Shown in pieces: positions 6,989 to 8,811 of a stretch of DNA of 8,811 nt. The notes beneath the pieces were generated by a model, which worked only from the letters and a program-made list of their open reading frames with translations, was not told where the DNA came from and did no database searches. Source of the stretch: Candidatus Fermentithermobacillaceae bacterium UBA3951 (lineage in GTDB: Bacteria; Bacillota; Sulfobacillia; Fermentithermobacillales; Fermentithermobacillaceae); NCBI GenBank assembly GCA_002385465.1, contig DGDN01000049.1, forward strand, positions 15,570 to 24,380, in the 5' to 3' direction. Position 1 is the stretch's first letter; each line of letters starts with the position of its first letter. Made by a program: the position numbers and the translations under genes.

Positions 6989-7067
6989 AAGCACTGCGGG
7001 CAAGCACGTCGCTCGTTAAAGCGCGCCAGAAAGGCCATATCTTCGAATCAGCGCCTCATTCCATGGG

Positions 7068-7083
7068 GCCGGGCACTCCCGGC
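7068..7083 (-). other. GC-rich hairpin in the leader of the kinase operon
   Basis: GCCGGG (7083-7078) and CCCGGC (7073-7068) form a perfect 6-bp stem around a 4-nt AGTG loop. It lies about 25-40 nt downstream of the start point expected for the sigma-54 promoter. No T-run follows on either strand, so it is not a standard intrinsic terminator; it could be a leader structure or a protein-binding palindrome, or chance in G+C-rich DNA. Confidence 0.4.
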
Positions 7084-7118
7084 ACGCTGTGTTGCACGCA
7101 TGCCCCACCCACCTAAAC

Positions 7119-7135
7119 AAGCAAGAACCATACCG
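7119..7135 (-). promoter_or_regulatory. Candidate sigma-54 (-24/-12) promoter for the sugar-acid operon
   Basis: The minus strand reads CGGTATG-gttc-TTGCTT (7135 downwards), with GG at 7134-7133 and GC at 7122-7121 separated by exactly 10 nt, the diagnostic sigma-54 spacing. The -12 half matches TTGCW perfectly; the -24 half differs from TGGCACG only by transitions. It lies 36 nt after the stop of a sigma-54 activator gene and points toward the kinase gene, with transcription expected to begin near 7109. Activator binding sites should lie further upstream, perhaps inside the 3' end of the regulator gene; I could not pick out a convincing one. Confidence 0.6.
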
Positions 7136-7170
7136 GAAACCGGCGGCTGCGTAGGGGTGCCTGCAAGGGA

Positions 7171-8811
7171 TCAGGAGTTGAGCCGCTTAAGGTGCCTCCA
7201 TAGAGTGCTCCTGTGAATACCGAGCATCTTTGCCGCCTTGGTCGTGGAGCCGCCGCTAAGCAATACGGCCTCCTCAATGTCTCGGACGGTGAGCTCCTTC
7301 CTGCCGCCTAAGCGGAACGTGCGGTCCTTCTCGCCTGCGGGTGCAACCAGGGAGCTATCATAGTTGGAAGCGTATCTCCTGTCAGGCCTCAATACCCTGT
7401 CGATCTTCTCGGGCGTGAGAGTCTGACCTGCATACACTGCCAAACATCTTTGTACGACGTTTTGGACTTCACGGACATTACCGGGCCACGTATACTCGGA
7501 TAGGTACCGGACGGCATCGGCCGACAGCGTGACAGGGGGCAGTTTCAGTTCCCGGGAGAAGCGGCTCACGAAATGGGCAAAAAGCGCCTCTACGTCTTCT
7601 GGCCTCTCCCGGAGGGGAGGTATGTTTATCCTCAACACATCCAGACGGAAGAAAAGGTCTTCCCTAAATTCACCTTTTCTAACCATCCCCACCAAGTCCC
7701 TATTGCTGGCCGCAAGGATGCGAACATCTATCGGAATGACTCTCTCTCCGCCCACCCGGCGCACCTGTCGCTCCTGCAACACTCGCAACAGCTTCCCTTG
7801 AAGGCGGGGGGAAAGCTCGCTGATCTCATCAAGAAGGAGCGTGCCTTTGTGCGCCATCTCGAACAAGCCCGGCTTTCCTTCTTTCGTCGCTCCGGTGAAC
7901 GCTCCGCCTACATATCCGAAGAGCTCGCTTTCCAAGAGAGTCTCGGGGAGGGCCGCGCAGTTCAGCGCTACATAGGGCCCGTTCCGCCTGGCCGATGCGT
8001 TGTGAATGGCTTGAGCATAGACTTCCTTGCCCGTTCCGGATTCCCCCAATATGAGCACGGTAGCGTCGACTGCCGCAAAGGCTTGGGCTGTGGCTACAGT
8101 GCGCCTCAAGAGATCTGACGAACCGATGATGTCTGAGAGCCTCTTCCTGGCCACGTGACCGAGAGAATGCACGTTGCTCCTTACCTGTCGCTCGAGGGCT
8201 TCCACCCTGACCGCGTCCCGCAGACTGACCAAGACCCCCGGCGCGCTGCTCTTCTCACTGCTCACGGGGCTCACCGAGGCGACAACCTGAGCACCTGACG
8301 GCAGCCGAATAACGGCGTCAGTCGGCATGCCGTCTTTCAAGCTGCTCGAGATCGCTTCTCTCAGGGCCTCTATCTTGATAAGGTCTTTGCCGCGCGTCAC
8401 GTTATGCGCCTGGAGCATAGCCTCGGCCCGCGTATTCCAGAGTTCGGGCACACCCGAAGCATCGGTCAGGACAACACCGTCTTCCATCGAGTCGAGGACA
8501 GCGTGGAGCCTCTGGTGTTTCTCTCTCTCAACCTCCTGGACCGTGGCGATCCTCGAGGCCTCCCTGAGGGCGTAGGCAACTGCCGCCCGTCCCGTGCGGA
8601 TAAGCACAGAGGGATACCCGTACTCTCGGGCCATTTCATAGGTTATTGCCCCTCCGACAAAACACACGTCGCTCTTTGCCGCCTGGCGCTTTATTTCGCA
8701 ACCTACATCAATGTCGTTGGTTATAGGGGTGACGGTGAGATCGGGGCCCAAGAAGTCCATTACCTCGCCAATACCTTCAATCATGTTTGGAAAGGCGATG
8801 ACGGATACCTT
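7171..8811 (-). CDS. Sigma-54-dependent transcriptional activator with PrpR_N, PAS, AAA+ and Fis-type HTH domains, 5' end outside window
   Basis: The frame is open to the window edge, nine codons beyond an internal Met at 8784, so the true start is outside; 546 residues are visible. Numbering from the first visible codon: residues 1 to about 92 are the second half of a PrpR_N sensor domain (SDVCFVGGAITYEMA, then SVLIRTGRAAVAYALREA); about 98-200 form a PAS-type domain (LDSMEDGVVLTDASG). The AAA+ domain has Walker A GESGTGKE (256-263), the sigma-54-contacting GAFTGA loop (303-308) and Walker B GTLLLDE (323-329). The C-terminal helix-turn-helix is about 517-543 (STTKAAKMLGIHRSTLWRHL). The complete set of motifs means it should activate sigma-54 promoters, and one lies just downstream in the same direction. 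It therefore probably controls the catabolic operon. The inducer, likely a small acid or its phosphate bound by PrpR_N, is not known. Confidence 0.95.
   Translation of the reverse strand, partial: KVSVIAFPNMIEGIGEVMDFLGPDLTVTPITNDIDVGCEIKRQAAKSDVCFVGGAITYEMAREYGYPSVLIRTGRAAVAYALREASRIATVQEVEREKHQRLHAVLDSMEDGVVLTDASGVPELWNTRAEAMLQAHNVTRGKDLIKIEALREAISSSLKDGMPTDAVIRLPSGAQVVASVSPVSSEKSSAPGVLVSLRDAVRVEALERQVRSNVHSLGHVARKRLSDIIGSSDLLRRTVATAQAFAAVDATVLILGESGTGKEVYAQAIHNASARRNGPYVALNCAALPETLLESELFGYVGGAFTGATKEGKPGLFEMAHKGTLLLDEISELSPRLQGKLLRVLQERQVRRVGGERVIPIDVRILAASNRDLVGMVRKGEFREDLFFRLDVLRINIPPLRERPEDVEALFAHFVSRFSRELKLPPVTLSADAVRYLSEYTWPGNVREVQNVVQRCLAVYAGQTLTPEKIDRVLRPDRRYASNYDSSLVAPAGEKDRTFRLGGRKELTVRDIEEAVLLSGGSTTKAAKMLGIHRSTLWRHLKRLNS

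Noticed and set aside
6940..7038. A 32-codon minus-strand frame with a CPQC motif overlapping the kinase start, considered as a leader peptide.
   Set aside because: No Shine-Dalgarno sequence precedes its ATG, and the cysteine pair can arise by chance in a frame overlapping the real ribosome binding site and start. It would need conservation to be believed.
7068..7083. The GC-rich hairpin as an intrinsic terminator of the regulator gene.
   Set aside because: Neither strand has a T-run after the stem, and the hairpin is nearly 90 nt beyond the regulator stop and downstream of the predicted operon promoter.
7107..7120. Alternative sigma-54-like TGGGG...TGC element at minus-strand TGGGGCATGCGTGC (about 7111-7090).
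   Set aside because: The distance between GG and GC is 9 nt instead of the required 10, and the -12 half is poor. The element at 7119-7135 has exact spacing.

Overview
The window is a single gene-dense block in which every supported gene lies on the minus strand, so transcription runs from high to low coordinates. By eye it is moderately G+C rich. The gene set (a PrpR_N-type sigma-54 activator, a LarA family nickel enzyme, a threonine dehydrogenase-like zinc enzyme, a group III iron alcohol dehydrogenase), the AGGAGG-type ribosome binding sites and the frequent GTG/TTG starts suggest an anaerobic Bacillota (Clostridia-like) bacterium. That placement is inference; no taxonomic marker gene is present.

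Layout in transcription order: (1) 8811-7171, a sigma-54-dependent activator with PrpR_N, PAS, AAA+ and Fis-type HTH parts, whose N-terminus lies outside the window. (2) 7170-6977, a 194-base gap holding a good candidate -24/-12 promoter (7119-7135) and a leader of about 130 nt with a GC-rich hairpin. (3) 6976-5582, a DUF1537 four-carbon acid sugar kinase. (4) 5585-4557, a PdxA2-type 4-phosphotetronate dehydrogenase, overlapping the kinase by ATGA. (5) 4550-3510, a Tdh-like zinc dehydrogenase, 6 nt further on. (6) about 3422-2154, a LarA-type nickel-pincer racemase/epimerase. (7) 2102-942, an iron-type alcohol dehydrogenase. (8) 905-1, a COG1082-like sugar isomerase/epimerase TIM barrel that runs off the window close to its expected end. 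Gaps between genes 3 to 8 are short and contain no visible terminator, so this looks like one operon.

The core is readable from established biochemistry: a DUF1537 kinase phosphorylates D-threonate or D-erythronate at O4, and PdxA2 oxidises C3 with decarboxylation to give dihydroxyacetone phosphate and CO2. The less expected part is what rides with it. LarA enzymes invert the C2 hydroxyl of 2-hydroxyacids by hydride transfer, and D-threonate and D-erythronate are C2 epimers. A LarA here could therefore merge both acids into one kinase/PdxA2 route. The two alcohol dehydrogenases and the TIM-barrel isomerase may extend the substrate range or dispose of reducing power, but their substrates cannot be read from sequence. 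No transporter and none of the LarB/LarC/LarE cofactor genes lie in the window.
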